A stretch of 53,158 nt of DNA from Brucella daejeonensis (lineage in GTDB: Bacteria; Pseudomonadota; Alphaproteobacteria; Rhizobiales; Rhizobiaceae), in the NCBI RefSeq assembly GCF_014199265.1, contig NZ_JACIJG010000023.1, forward strand, positions 1-53,158, in the 5' to 3' direction. The position numbers were made by a program, and so were the translations under genes. Each line of letters starts with the position of its first letter. Positions within the stretch are counted from its first letter, which is position 1. Below, piece by piece: positions 1 to 9,155 of the stretch. The notes under the pieces were generated by a model. The model worked only from the letters and a program-made list of their open reading frames with translations. It searched no databases and was not told the DNA's origin.

Positions 1-135
1 GTCACGCGGGTCAGCGCCATCATCTGCCCAGATGATGGCTCAGAAGCCGATCATGCATTAAGATTGAAACCGGACCACATCATAGGGGCAGGCCACTTTA
101 TTCAACGTGAATCAATGGACTGCGGCCTTCGGTAG
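1..135 (+). CDS. C-terminal fragment of an unidentified protein, cut by the window start
   Basis: Frame 1 is open from base 1 to a TAG at 133-135 (44 codons), with no start codon needed inside the window. Its composition (many D, H, R and I residues) looks more like protein than the other two frames, which close by about base 63. It would overlap the GTG start of the next gene at 107 by 29 bp, as in a tight operon. Family and function cannot be judged from 44 residues, and chance openness over this length is possible. Confidence 0.35.
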   Translation, partial: VTRVSAIICPDDGSEADHALRLKPDHIIGAGHFIQRESMDCGLR

Positions 136-850
136 CGCTTTGATTGATGTGGGCCTTATGTTTGCAACGGCCATTCAAGGCTTTGTATACGGCGTGTATA
201 TGACGCTTCTGCCGGTATTCATATCTTACGGACTTGCGATTATTCTCTTTATTACGCCATTTATGTTCCTCATGGGGCTGATCGTTCCAGCACAGGCACC
301 AGCGGTTATTGTCGCGCCAATTATTGGAATTGCTTTCCTGAAGACTGTAAGCATCGGATTGATCGTTCTCGATCACGTCTTTATTTATCTTATGTTTTGG
401 GTGGATCATATCAATCTGTCCGACCCTGTTCTTTACAAGAGCGTGCTGATTATGATGCACCTGACGGCCAGCGTAATGCTTTTCTCAGTCGCAGGCTTCA
501 TATTGTTCGGTATGCGTGACCCCGGTGCGTTTGCAAGTCATATCGGCGGCTTGGATAAGGCAGGGCAGATCAGCTTCAACGAGGTCATGAAATACGGGGC
601 TGCTCCCGTCGCTGTCGCCGCTAAAGGCTTGCAATTGGCAAAGAGCGGTGTGGAGGCAACCGGAAAAGTTGGAGGATACGCTGTTGGGCAGGTGCAAAAC
701 CTGTCTACCGAACGCATGAAGTCGGCGGAACAAGGTCGTGCCAAGGCGTTAGCCGACGGGCGCATGGAAGATGTTGCAAAATATGACAAGACCATCAAGC
801 GATGGGAAGATGTCAACGATACGGCTGGTGCGCTCCTGACATTAGGTTAA
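107..850 (+). CDS. Polytopic membrane protein, possible VirB6/TrbL/DotA-like transfer-channel component
   Basis: This 247-aa protein starts at GTG 107 (AGGGGCAGG lies upstream at 84-92 but at long spacing, so the start is uncertain). Residues 18-60 and 67-98 hold three to four very hydrophobic segments and residues 112-134 another. From about 140 on it is hydrophilic, alanine- and lysine-rich and probably cytoplasmic. A membrane domain followed by a soluble C-terminal tail is typical of inner-membrane channel proteins of type IV secretion/conjugation systems. No family motif was recognised, so that role is inferred from topology and from lying in a mobile element. The next gene starts 3 bp after its TAA, which implies co-transcription and translational coupling. 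Its base composition is more AT-rich than that of the genes right of 16 kb. Confidence 0.6.
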   Translation: MNQWTAAFGSALIDVGLMFATAIQGFVYGVYMTLLPVFISYGLAIILFITPFMFLMGLIVPAQAPAVIVAPIIGIAFLKTVSIGLIVLDHVFIYLMFWVDHINLSDPVLYKSVLIMMHLTASVMLFSVAGFILFGMRDPGAFASHIGGLDKAGQISFNEVMKYGAAPVAVAAKGLQLAKSGVEATGKVGGYAVGQVQNLSTERMKSAEQGRAKALADGRMEDVAKYDKTIKRWEDVNDTAGALLTLG

Positions 851-853
851 TTC

Positions 854-1522
854 ATGCCTGTCGCTGGCAAAGGGCTTCGTAAGGGATACGCCAGCGCGAC
901 CGATAGAACCGGCGAGATATTCCGTGCCACGCAACGCGCTGGTGGTGTACGCATGTTGCAGCAGAATGATCCCGGCGAGGCGATCCTGAATGCTGTGAAC
1001 AGCAAGCATGAAAGGCTCGATCAGCAGTTGAAAACGCACCACAGCGTACCAAGTAGCATGTTGAAGGGCGTGCCGATGGGGGATGGTCAACGCTCGTTGG
1101 ACGGTATCACCAAAGACGTGCGCTCACTGATAGACAGGGATATCGGTCGCGATGTGAGCGACCCGGCAACGCTTGCCCGCTTGAAAGACCGGCGCGCGAC
1201 TGCCTTCAATACCGCCATCATCGCCAGACAGCAAAATGGCACCTTGGGCGATCACTACAAGACGCATACGATGGATGACGGGAAGACCAAGGCAACGTTC
1301 GCCAGTGTTGAAGCCCTGAAGAACGATGCCAAGCTTAGCGACAAGATGATTGAACAAATGCGGGCCAAGGGCGAAATCCACACGATTGATGGAAAAGAGT
1401 TTGGGAAGCTCGATGGTGAGGGCGACGTTGGCAAAGTTATCAACGCCATGACCGGCAACAACTGGTCCTCATCCGGATACGGGAATGTCTCGGTCAACGT
1501 GACGTTCGGTTCCCGCGAATAA
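854..1522 (+). CDS. Hypothetical hydrophilic protein, 222 aa
   Basis: Starts at ATG 854, 3 bp after the stop of the membrane protein gene, with only a weak AGG upstream, so translational coupling is likely. The product is charged and hydrophilic, with no signal peptide, membrane helix or recognised domain. Its first 30 residues are basic and glycine-rich. The soluble tail of the preceding protein and this protein together resemble the long cytoplasmic tails of transfer-channel proteins, so this might be a separated domain of such a protein, but nothing in the sequence proves it. The gene ends in a very AT-rich spacer (AAATAAATAATTAAATAAAT) just before the next start. Confidence 0.6.
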   Translation: MPVAGKGLRKGYASATDRTGEIFRATQRAGGVRMLQQNDPGEAILNAVNSKHERLDQQLKTHHSVPSSMLKGVPMGDGQRSLDGITKDVRSLIDRDIGRDVSDPATLARLKDRRATAFNTAIIARQQNGTLGDHYKTHTMDDGKTKATFASVEALKNDAKLSDKMIEQMRAKGEIHTIDGKEFGKLDGEGDVGKVINAMTGNNWSSSGYGNVSVNVTFGSRE

Positions 1523-1540
1523 ATAAATAATTAAATAAAT

Positions 1541-3607
1541 ATGGATGGCTACATTGTGGGAGAAACTGGAACACATGAAATTCTGACGGGTATCTGTTGG
1601 GATCAACGTTTGGGGTTGAACCCTTCACAGAAATTGGCTTGGCCGCTTTACGCTGGCCTCGTAAATAATGCCATACAATCGAAAGCGTCGTTGGAATGGT
1701 CCGAGCCATGCGGCCACAATGTCGTTCGCGCCGCCGAATTTTCAGCGGGTTCGCAACTGGAAAGTACGGTGGCGGTAAGTCCGCTGTTCGTCCGCGATCT
1801 GGCCGGGCGCATTATCCATATCGGTTTTGGCCCGATGTACAAGGAGAGAGAGGAATGGCGAAACGCTCCGCTGCGCGCATTCCCTCGCTTTAGCAGGCCG
1901 ATCGGTCAGGAAGACGCGCCGCATCTGGAAAAGATATTCCTGACATGCTTCCGTACATTGGATATGTCGCTGTCGAAAGATGCCAGACGATCTGGCCAAC
2001 CGCGCGGCGTCTACGGCCATGTAGCGTATCAGAATGCCAATCTGTACCCCTACAAGTTGCGGCTCGACACTTTCTATCAGGATGGCTGGCGAATTCCGCA
2101 GACGGAATATCTCTACACCGTCAGCGAGAATATCAACCTGAAGGATAGCGAAGCCTTGGTCGCCGCCGCCTTGAAGAAATGGGACGAGAGGCCAGCAGGC
2201 CAGTCGTATGAGCAATTCTATGAAGGCCAGAACGGCGACGAATGGTTTGAAGAACTCTTTTGGCAGGGGGTGACCGTCATCCCGACTTTTGAGGCGCATA
2301 ATGGCTTCAACAAGGTATCCAGCGATTTTGCCCTTCAGGACTTTTGGCCTGGCCGTGCAGTGTCGGACCTGCACAAAATTATTGAAGAGCGTCCGAGCGA
2401 TGCGCCGAAAGGCACGATTCTGGACGTGATACGTCCGGGTTTCGCCTTGGCGCGCCGCATAGAGCAGGCTCATGTCGTCGTCAGCGATGGTTCAGGCTAC
2501 CGAAGCCCGCACGCGCATGACCCGGAACCTCTGTTGCCCGATCTGCGTCTGCCGCATACACGCTGTGTTGCCGAATGGGGCGCGTGCTGGCTTCCCACCC
2601 ATCCGAAGCACTTTGAAGCCCCCAGCCTTTGGGGCTGGGACGATGATCTGGGCTATTTTACACAGCTTAGCGGACCCCTGTGGGATCCACTGCACTATTA
2701 CTACAAGTCCGTGGATGAGGTGGTGAAAGCATTCAAAACACCGCTGGCCGATGATCCAAAGCTCGTTCCAGTGCCAGAGAACATGAAGCTGGCTTTCTAT
2801 CCTGTCACGGTCATGGACGGGTTTGACGTTTCCAGTTCGGAGGTTTTCTTTGCGCGCAGGAAATCGGGCATCCGTATTGATTCCGGGGTCAGGAGGATTC
2901 CGCAAGAGCAGCCTTCCAGCACTCTTGGCTATCATCCGTTGCCGATGGAACTGGAATACGAACTGGATAACTGGTGGTTTCCCGAACTTGCTCCGAAATA
3001 CCGCCTGAAAAACCCTCGCCCAGCGAGAGAGCTTGCCCAGCGCATAGCGCCGGTGATCAAGAGCCACATAGCGCCCGCCGATTATCTGGTTCACGTCGAG
3101 GATGAGGCATGGTGGATCAAGAATCCTGAAGGGCTTAAAATCGCTTCAGGCAGGCCGCTGGAAGATTATCCGCTGCTGAACCGCTATTTGGGTGAAATGG
3201 AAATCGTGGAAGCGGCCAAGCATCTTGTCCTGCATCTTGAGCACGTGGAAAGCAGCGTGCTGACCAGTTCGCCCTATCAGTTGTGGCCCGATGATAAGGC
3301 TGATGTTTTAGACAAAATAGTTCCGGGATTTTATGCCGCGCTCATGACTGCCCGTGAATACGGCCTGAAACTTCTCCGCTTCCGGCACGACCTCTATCAG
3401 AACGACATAGACGCTTACTATCTCGGCTTTTGGATGCTGCTGCCGCCTGATGTGGTGGCACAAATACTGATTGATGGTAACGTCAAGCAGGTCGCGCCGG
3501 ATAATCGTGTCGAAGAAACGAGCAAGTACCTTTCCGGTGAAGGCGATACAAAGAAGCCGAAATTAAGCGGTTCTATTGGCGGAACAGTGGAAGAAATACG
3601 GGAATAG
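1541..3607 (+). CDS. Hypothetical protein, 688 aa, unrecognised family
   Basis: Long open frame from ATG 1541 to TAG 3605-3607. A GTG at 1556 in the same frame has a better purine-rich upstream (GGATGG) and could be the real start. The product is soluble, rich in tryptophan, tyrosine and proline, with no signal peptide, membrane helix, nucleotide-binding loop or metal motif that I can see. It ends in a lysine/glycine-rich disordered tail after about residue 650. Third gene of the rightward group 107-3607, so probably part of the same process as the membrane protein at 107. No function is proposed. Confidence 0.65.
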   Translation: MDGYIVGETGTHEILTGICWDQRLGLNPSQKLAWPLYAGLVNNAIQSKASLEWSEPCGHNVVRAAEFSAGSQLESTVAVSPLFVRDLAGRIIHIGFGPMYKEREEWRNAPLRAFPRFSRPIGQEDAPHLEKIFLTCFRTLDMSLSKDARRSGQPRGVYGHVAYQNANLYPYKLRLDTFYQDGWRIPQTEYLYTVSENINLKDSEALVAAALKKWDERPAGQSYEQFYEGQNGDEWFEELFWQGVTVIPTFEAHNGFNKVSSDFALQDFWPGRAVSDLHKIIEERPSDAPKGTILDVIRPGFALARRIEQAHVVVSDGSGYRSPHAHDPEPLLPDLRLPHTRCVAEWGACWLPTHPKHFEAPSLWGWDDDLGYFTQLSGPLWDPLHYYYKSVDEVVKAFKTPLADDPKLVPVPENMKLAFYPVTVMDGFDVSSSEVFFARRKSGIRIDSGVRRIPQEQPSSTLGYHPLPMELEYELDNWWFPELAPKYRLKNPRPARELAQRIAPVIKSHIAPADYLVHVEDEAWWIKNPEGLKIASGRPLEDYPLLNRYLGEMEIVEAAKHLVLHLEHVESSVLTSSPYQLWPDDKADVLDKIVPGFYAALMTAREYGLKLLRFRHDLYQNDIDAYYLGFWMLLPPDVVAQILIDGNVKQVAPDNRVEETSKYLSGEGDTKKPKLSGSIGGTVEEIRE

Positions 3608-3662
3608 GGGAAATTTATTCATTTTATTTGACGGATGCGAAAGGTATGCTACGCTTCAATTA

Positions 3663-3732
3663 GCAAGAGCCGATTGAACCCGATGATGAAAATCATCAGT
3701 TTCTTACAAGTACACACCACCACGGCTCTTGC
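3663..3732. other. Nested stem-loop between convergent genes
   Basis: GCAAGAGCCG (3663-3672) pairs perfectly with CGGCTCTTGC (3723-3732). Inside lies a second hairpin, GATGAT (3682-3687) and ATCATC (3692-3697), closed by a GAAA tetraloop. It sits between genes ending at 3607 (+) and 3740 (-). It may be a bidirectional terminator or a small structured RNA. No long T run follows on either strand. Confidence 0.4.
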
Positions 3733-3739
3733 GCCTCAA

Positions 3740-4246
3740 TTAAAGTTTTTCATAAGCCAGCCAGCCGATTTGCACATTCATCACGGCGTCTATGCAGTGT
3801 TCGTCCAATGGCACGGCCATGTCGCTGATATCAAGGACGAGTTTCGTCGTGCTGACTCTTGGGGTTGTTTGCAGATGTGCATAGACCTGTTCCAGACAGG
3901 CCCGTTCTTCGGTTGAAGCGGGAACCGTTCTCAGGGTCAGGACAATAGCTGGCGGTGCTTTATATGCTTTCGGGAAAACAACCTCGCCCAAGCCGGTAAC
4001 GCCTGTCTGCATATTTGCCCTGGAGACAATGCAGCCATCGGCATCAGCATTCGGTGCGTCGGCGGCAGGAATCATCCCTTTCCCATAGCAGCGCGCAAAT
4101 AATGCAATTTCCCGCTGCTGTTGGGCGAAATCCATCTCTGGCGCTTCGTCGGCCTTCCTTGACGGCCATTTCATGATGGTGAGGTAGCCGAGTGCGGCTA
4201 CTATTATCGTCGCCAAAATAAGAAACTTCGCCTCCGCTCGTCGCAT
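3740..4246 (-). CDS. Membrane-anchored periplasmic protein, 168 aa, unknown
   Basis: The start is placed at ATG 4246 because GAGGGG lies about 8 bases upstream, whereas 21 further in-frame codons upstream have no ribosome site. Residues 7-24 form one hydrophobic helix after a basic start (type II anchor or uncleaved signal). The rest is hydrophilic and probably periplasmic, with four cysteines that could form two disulphides. No family recognised. It is divergent from the 4368 gene across a 121-bp AT-rich region and convergent with the 1541-3607 gene. Given the neighbours it could be an accessory subunit of an envelope-spanning machine. Confidence 0.65.
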   Translation of the reverse strand: MRRAEAKFLILATIIVAALGYLTIMKWPSRKADEAPEMDFAQQQREIALFARCYGKGMIPAADAPNADADGCIVSRANMQTGVTGLGEVVFPKAYKAPPAIVLTLRTVPASTEERACLEQVYAHLQTTPRVSTTKLVLDISDMAVPLDEHCIDAVMNVQIGWLAYEKL

Positions 4247-4367
4247 TTTGGTGCCCCTCGATTCGTGCCGCGTCTTTCTTCGAGACTTGGATTTATTATT
4301 AAAATACATAAATTATGTTATTTTATTTTTGCTGAAACACATAATATAAAAGGGTTATCAGGTTAGA
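4247..4367. promoter_or_regulatory. AT-rich divergent promoter region
   Basis: A 121-bp spacer between the divergent genes starting at 4246 (-) and 4368 (+). The stretch 4300-4352 is almost entirely A/T, with TATA-like boxes (ATAATATAA near 4341) suited to transcription in both directions. No clear operator was seen. Confidence 0.35.
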
Positions 4368-6407
4368 TTGGTCATTTCTGTGAAGTGTAGAGTAATTTTA
4401 TTATATGCAATACTGTCTATAACGACTGCGACGGGTGCTGTATTCGCCGCAGATTCGCGGTATGATGCGGAACAGCATAAGGGCAATGATCCCATTGATC
4501 TGTCCGAGCGGGTTCTGCAAAAGCCGTTTCAGTCCACCACGGGTAGCCAATATGGCGTCTTGGGGAACATTGGTCGCCCGGTGATCGGCGGGAACTCCAT
4601 CGCCAAGGATCAGCTTTTACTCACAGAGGATGACCTGAATACGCTCTTCGATGAGGATCAGGGCGCTGCTGCGCGTAACCAGATTCTGGGCTGCGGCGTC
4701 ATTGATGAACATGCCGCGATGGTTACGGCCATGGACGTAAAAGAGGAACAAGTTAAGGACTATCTCAATAGTCAGCTTGCAAAATATATGCTGACTACCC
4801 TGTACAATTCCCCAGCCCTTGCGGCTGTTTATGACAGCGTGGAAAGTTATGGCGCGAAGCGCGTTCAATTGATGCAGGACCGATGCCAGGCCGTGCAGTC
4901 GGCGGCAAGCCTTTCGTCTGAAGATATGATGCGCTGGCAAGCGTTGCAGGAATGCGTGCGCCGGAATGTTGGCACGGAAAACCTGAAAACCGGCTCTGCC
5001 AAAGAAAATGGGGAAGACTACCGGGACGGCAAAGAAGCGCTGGCATATGCGGCCGCCTACCGGGCGTGCCTGTACGGTTCCCAAAGCCAGATCGCTATGT
5101 TTAACGAAAATGGCACGATCAAAGCAACTCTTGGGAAGAATGAGGTGGAATTCAAGCCAAGTGAAAACTTGCAGAAGAAATCCCTTGAGCAGGTTTTGGA
5201 AACAAGCCTTCTCAACCCGGACGAGGATGAACTTAAGCCGAGCATGTGGACCGGAGGGCTTCTGGACGCACTGAAAGGCACGTCCCTGTGCTATGTGAAA
5301 GGCGGCGGTGGCGGTGCAGCGAAACCAAATGAGGAAGGCGCAAAAGACTGCGCGATCATGGCGTTCATTCCGAATGTCAGATGGTGTGTCGGCTCGGAGC
5401 GCTCGAAACAAGCGTGCCTGAACCAAGAGAAGCCGCGCCTGTCGAATGCGCTGTTTACGCCTATTCAGGTTTTCGACATCGCCTATGCGCTCGCGCAAAA
5501 CGAGATAAACTACCGCTACACTTTCGCAGAGAACCTTACCGAGTTGGTCGGTTACGATAACGCAATGGACATTGCCGTTAAAGGTGAACTGCTTCAGGAA
5601 CCGATGCAGGAAGCGAAGGTGGCTGAACAGAAGCTAACTGATTCTGAGCCAGATACCGAAATGACCAGATACTTTGGGTGCTCAAAAGGGTATACGCCGG
5701 AAGACTTTTCGGAATACATCACCCGTGCCTATAACCTGAAGATAACCAAAAACGACGAGGACTTTCCGGCTCTTGATCCAGAGGCGACAATGGTTTCTGC
5801 CTACAATCCTAGCGGTGGCGGTGATGACGATGACGTAAACTTAGTAAAAATAAAAGACTTGGCCGAACAAGTCGGAAAGATGGTCACGAAGCCTTCCAAT
5901 TTGAACACCGAATATGTGATGGCTGACCTCAAAGAGGTCAACAAGCTTGCCCATGGCGACTATTTGGGCGGAGGGTTGTCAGGGGCCAGTGGGAACCCAG
6001 CATCATTCTTCATATTGTCGACGGTGCGCTGCGCAATGGAAAGCTATGTGCGGGGCACGTTGGCCGATTACGTAGCTGTTACCAGCATTGATAATGATGG
6101 CGAACGGACAGCCATTCTTATGGCCATGCGCACGCGCACAGCACAGGTAGCGACTGAGATGCTGTACCAGTTCCTCAAGGAAAAATTGTCGTTGGCAAGT
6201 ATCGAGCTCGCCTACGCAGGGCCGACAGGTAGCGTGAAGGCGACGCCGCCGCACGTATTGCGTGCAGTTGAGAATGTCATTGCCTTGCTTGACAATCAGT
6301 TGAACGCCATGGCCGAGGTACAGAGCAGGCAAGCAGGGTTTGCAGATTTGATTAGCCGCCTGCGTGTTGCGAAAGCAGGGATCGGCACAGTCAATCCGGC
6401 TGAATAA
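4368..6407 (+). CDS. Exported cysteine-containing protein, 679 aa, possible conjugation/T4SS component
   Basis: TTG 4368 or in-frame GTG 4380 is the start. Both precede a signal peptide (basic VKCR, a hydrophobic stretch, then an AVFA-A-type cleavage site near residue 28). The mature protein is acidic, has about nine cysteines spread along it, a glycine run near residue 310 and a GGGDDDDD-type acidic linker near 485. Large secreted cysteine-rich proteins occur in F-type and ICE-type transfer operons (TraH/TraN-like roles), but I see no signature that assigns it to one of them. It ends at a strong convergent terminator hairpin at 6417-6444. Function unknown; envelope location is well supported. 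Confidence 0.65.
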   Translation: MVISVKCRVILLYAILSITTATGAVFAADSRYDAEQHKGNDPIDLSERVLQKPFQSTTGSQYGVLGNIGRPVIGGNSIAKDQLLLTEDDLNTLFDEDQGAAARNQILGCGVIDEHAAMVTAMDVKEEQVKDYLNSQLAKYMLTTLYNSPALAAVYDSVESYGAKRVQLMQDRCQAVQSAASLSSEDMMRWQALQECVRRNVGTENLKTGSAKENGEDYRDGKEALAYAAAYRACLYGSQSQIAMFNENGTIKATLGKNEVEFKPSENLQKKSLEQVLETSLLNPDEDELKPSMWTGGLLDALKGTSLCYVKGGGGGAAKPNEEGAKDCAIMAFIPNVRWCVGSERSKQACLNQEKPRLSNALFTPIQVFDIAYALAQNEINYRYTFAENLTELVGYDNAMDIAVKGELLQEPMQEAKVAEQKLTDSEPDTEMTRYFGCSKGYTPEDFSEYITRAYNLKITKNDEDFPALDPEATMVSAYNPSGGGDDDDVNLVKIKDLAEQVGKMVTKPSNLNTEYVMADLKEVNKLAHGDYLGGGLSGASGNPASFFILSTVRCAMESYVRGTLADYVAVTSIDNDGERTAILMAMRTRTAQVATEMLYQFLKEKLSLASIELAYAGPTGSVKATPPHVLRAVENVIALLDNQLNAMAEVQSRQAGFADLISRLRVAKAGIGTVNPAE

Positions 6408-6416
6408 TCGGAGACA

Positions 6417-6444
6417 GTGCGTTTCCCGCTGGAGAGAAACGCAC
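6417..6444. terminator. Bidirectional hairpin terminator
   Basis: GTGCGTTTC (6417-6425) pairs perfectly with GAAACGCAC (6436-6444) around a 10-nt loop. It lies between the convergent genes ending at 6407 (+) and 6467 (-). No long T run, so Rho may assist. Confidence 0.6.
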
Positions 6445-6466
6445 CGATATGAGGAACAGAATATTA

Positions 6467-6862
6467 TTATTCGTTGGTAATTATCGCCTTATCAAGGATC
6501 GCTAATCTATCCTTATATTTTTCCATTTGAGATTTGATTTCTTCCGAATCTATATCCCTTTCTGGAATAGCTATTCCGTCGACTCGCTCTTGAACAAACA
6601 TGAAGCCAAAAAGGTCATCATACGTGCTGAACGTACTGAAATAGCTTTTTTTGTACGAATTCTTGATTCTATCGATATAATCTGGCAAGCCACCGATAGC
6701 GGCACCTTCGTAATTTTCGACGTTCTCGAAGAGTTTTACGAATTTAGTTTTGGTTATGACGATGTATTTGCTCCCATCGGTCGCAAAGGCGTTCTGAAAC
6801 ATCGAGCCGCTAAGCAGTACTGCGAGTCCGCAGGCGTATAGGGCGGATTTCATCCGTGACAT
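6467..6862 (-). CDS. Small secreted protein, 131 aa, unknown
   Basis: ATG 6862 is preceded by AGAGGAAA at good spacing. Residues 1-27 form a classic signal peptide (two basic residues, hydrophobic core, cleavage after AFA). The mature part is about 104 residues, rich in tyrosine, phenylalanine and lysine, without cysteines, so it is probably a soluble periplasmic or secreted protein. It is the last gene of a leftward operon that starts near 9755. Its AT-rich composition differs from the rest of the window. No family recognised. Confidence 0.6.
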   Translation of the reverse strand: MSRMKSALYACGLAVLLSGSMFQNAFATDGSKYIVITKTKFVKLFENVENYEGAAIGGLPDYIDRIKNSYKKSYFSTFSTYDDLFGFMFVQERVDGIAIPERDIDSEEIKSQMEKYKDRLAILDKAIITNE

Positions 6863-6911
6863 GGCTTTCCTCTATTGGAATATGGTGGAGGGTGGCGTTC
6901 TTCGGTGATTG

Positions 6912-8387
6912 TTAGGCGGCGCTGTTTGCACCATCGGCCCGGTTACGTCCCGAAACTCCCAAGATTTCATCTATCTTGTTCTTTAGGGCGACCGCCTTCT
7001 GCATTTGCTCGCTTAGCTTCTGGTCTGTGTGGTTGAGATTCTCGGCTACTAGGTTGATTTCTTTTTGATTGTTTTCAATGATGGCCTTGTTCAAAAACTT
7101 TGCGAGCATTGCGCCGCCAACAGTGAAAATAAATATGTAAAACAGGTAACCAGTAAAACTGGGAGCTGATGTTGTAAATATAGCCAGAGCCGCGCCAATG
7201 ACGGCGAACAATGCCGGTGACATCTGTTTCTTCATGGCCTGCTCGGCCCTATATTGCTTTACGTTAGCTTTTTTGGATTCAGCGTCATGTTCACCAGATA
7301 GCCTGTCATGCAGCGCGGAAAGGATATGGTCGCAGGCCGCACCGATATTGCGGATGCGCATGGTCGTTTCCACGACGCCTTCGCCGTCTTTCACGGAAAG
7401 CTCTGCTGGTTCGGGGCCTTCCACATTCGCATGGGCTTTAAGTTCTTTGTAGAATTGCAGCGCCGTATCTGTCTTTGACCGCCTGTCTGAAACGTAATCG
7501 GCTTCAGCCAAGTCAATGACTTTGCTGCTTGCGAAGTCCTTGTCGCTTGAGAACTTGAGAATATAGGCGGGATCGAGATCAAGGGCCTTGCGCGTGGCGG
7601 CGAAGGTGGTGTCTTCGTCGCCACGCCGGACGGATGCCTTGGCTTGCAGATAAAGCGCTTCGGTCAAACCACCGTCGATTTCGAGGGCCTTTGCGCAATG
7701 CGCCAGAACGGATTCGGTGTCATCAAGGCAATATGCAGCAAAGGCGGCGTGGCAGTACGCTTCAGCCGCAAAGAGGCGGACTTTCTTTTTTTCGCTGCCA
7801 ACGGCATAGCGGGCGGCATCTTCAAAACTTTGCTTGGCGGCTTTTACGTCCACCACTTCCGGGTCATGGTGCTTGTTGTTGCCGAGCAGAATGTTGCCCT
7901 TGAGGAAGTGAAAGCGATGGTCTAGCCGATTGCCTGTCTGGCTTTGATAGCCGTTAATGGCGTTATTGATGAACTCCAATGCTTCTTTGTCGAGGCCGCG
8001 AGCATAGGCATCCCGCGCCATGTCAAATTGCTCAAAGGCCCACGTCTGTGACGGCGATTTCGCCGTCTTCAACAGGTCTTTCAGCGTTTGGTTCATCTGG
8101 TGGTGTTCCGCCAGAAGGTCACGGAAACCCCATTCAAGGGTGGCACCCATGCTACGCAGGTCTCCACCAATGTTCCGCAATTCTGCGGTAATTTCCGAAC
8201 TCGCAAAAGCGATTTCGTTCATGATCGCCTCGTTGCCTTGGCGAATTTCGGCGGCAATGTTCCTTCCCGATTTCGTTACGGCGTCCGCGACGTGCATGGA
8301 GCCGAGAATTGCGGCCAAGGACGCCGTATCAGAGCGTTTTTGACCGATATAGCCATTCCATGATTTATGTTCGGTGAGCGAAAACAT
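6912..8387 (-). CDS. TPR-like protein with C-terminal membrane hairpin, 491 aa
   Basis: ATG 8387 has AGAGGAAA upstream, the same leader found before the 6862 gene. Residues 1-120 are soluble with a helical segment. Residues about 120-290 show repeated helical pairs with A/Y/L spacing typical of tetratricopeptide repeats. Two adjacent hydrophobic segments at about 392-438 would form a membrane hairpin, and 440-480 is a charged coiled coil. It is most likely a membrane-attached scaffold facing the cytoplasm. Members of the same operon are small membrane or exported proteins, which fits an assembly role. The function is inferred only from architecture. Confidence 0.65.
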   Translation of the reverse strand: MFSLTEHKSWNGYIGQKRSDTASLAAILGSMHVADAVTKSGRNIAAEIRQGNEAIMNEIAFASSEITAELRNIGGDLRSMGATLEWGFRDLLAEHHQMNQTLKDLLKTAKSPSQTWAFEQFDMARDAYARGLDKEALEFINNAINGYQSQTGNRLDHRFHFLKGNILLGNNKHHDPEVVDVKAAKQSFEDAARYAVGSEKKKVRLFAAEAYCHAAFAAYCLDDTESVLAHCAKALEIDGGLTEALYLQAKASVRRGDEDTTFAATRKALDLDPAYILKFSSDKDFASSKVIDLAEADYVSDRRSKTDTALQFYKELKAHANVEGPEPAELSVKDGEGVVETTMRIRNIGAACDHILSALHDRLSGEHDAESKKANVKQYRAEQAMKKQMSPALFAVIGAALAIFTTSAPSFTGYLFYIFIFTVGGAMLAKFLNKAIIENNQKEINLVAENLNHTDQKLSEQMQKAVALKNKIDEILGVSGRNRADGANSAA

Positions 8388-8402
8388 CGTCGTTTCCTCT
8401 AT

Positions 8403-8879
8403 TCAATTCAACGAGTAACCAATGAAAATTGCCGTGCGCGCCGCTTCATCGCGCAGGCATTCCGCTTCCAGCGCCATGCCGGTTTGCCCGTACTGGTCGG
8501 CATTCTGGAACACCGAACATTTGATGCGGCTGAAGCGCTCGCTTTCCTTGGCGGTTTTGGCAATCGTGGCGGAAAAGCTGGTGCCGTTGTCTTCCTTCCA
8601 GCCCTTCACAGCCCTGTCGCGCAGCGTGTTCCATGCAGCCGCCTCATCCAGCAGGCATTGGCTTTGCTCTGCGATCTGCGGGATCATTGCTGCATTTTCT
8701 GCCTTGGCTGCGCATGGGTCCGAATATCGGCCAATGCACACGCGCGCGTCTTCAGGGTTTACCTTGCCTTTCAGGCAGTCCGTCAGCGTCTGAAGGGCGG
8801 TTTTGGGGGATGCTTCCGCCGTGGGCGGAAGCATCAGGATGCCGGTGAGCATTGCTGTGAGAAGCGTAGCTTTACGCAT
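8403..8879 (-). CDS. LprI/DUF1311-like periplasmic protein, 158 aa
   Basis: The start is placed at ATG 8879 (or ATG 8885, two codons earlier), where the sequence ATGCGTAA overlaps the stop of the upstream gene. A signal peptide follows (MRK, hydrophobic core, cleavage near EASP). The mature region has paired cysteines in the order TDCL, RVCIG, SDPC and SQCLLDE, then AAWNTLRDRAVKGW. This pattern matches the lysozyme-inhibitor LprI (DUF1311) family, whose members are exported and disulphide-bonded and can inhibit lysozyme-type muramidases. A protector against peptidoglycan hydrolases would suit a cell-envelope transfer machine. Assignment rests on the motif spacing only. Confidence 0.6.
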   Translation of the reverse strand: MRKATLLTAMLTGILMLPPTAEASPKTALQTLTDCLKGKVNPEDARVCIGRYSDPCAAKAENAAMIPQIAEQSQCLLDEAAAWNTLRDRAVKGWKEDNGTSFSATIAKTAKESERFSRIKCSVFQNADQYGQTGMALEAECLRDEAARTAIFIGYSLN

Positions 8880-9132
8880 TGGCATTGCGCTTTTTCCAGC
8901 CGGTGTAAGCAAGGAAGCCGCCAATGGCGAATACGGCAAGATGCGCTGGTTGAATGCCGCGCAGGTACAAGATGGTTTCAGTCCCTATGCCGCCGAATAC
9001 GCCAAAGGCTTGATCCATTGCCAAGCCACGCATGATCTTGTCGTGGAAGATCAGGAAATAGGCGACCGGCGCGAGGATAGCCAAGGCGATGCCGATGCCG
9101 AAAAGTACGTTGGGATTGGCCTTCTCCAACAT
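8872..9132 (-). CDS. Small inner-membrane protein, 86 aa
   Basis: ATG 9132 is preceded by AAGGGGAAC. Two hydrophobic helices, at about residues 10-28 and 64-80, are separated by a loop with a glycine-rich stretch, and the tail is basic (KKRN). It belongs to the leftward operon and shares an eight-base overlap (ATGCGTAA) with the next gene. It resembles neighbouring small two-helix proteins in size and layout but not clearly in sequence. It could be a small subunit of a membrane complex; no family assigned. Confidence 0.6.
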   Translation of the reverse strand: MLEKANPNVLFGIGIALAILAPVAYFLIFHDKIMRGLAMDQAFGVFGGIGTETILYLRGIQPAHLAVFAIGGFLAYTGWKKRNANA

Positions 9133-9155
9133 GGTTGTTCCCCTTCTGGCGCTAG

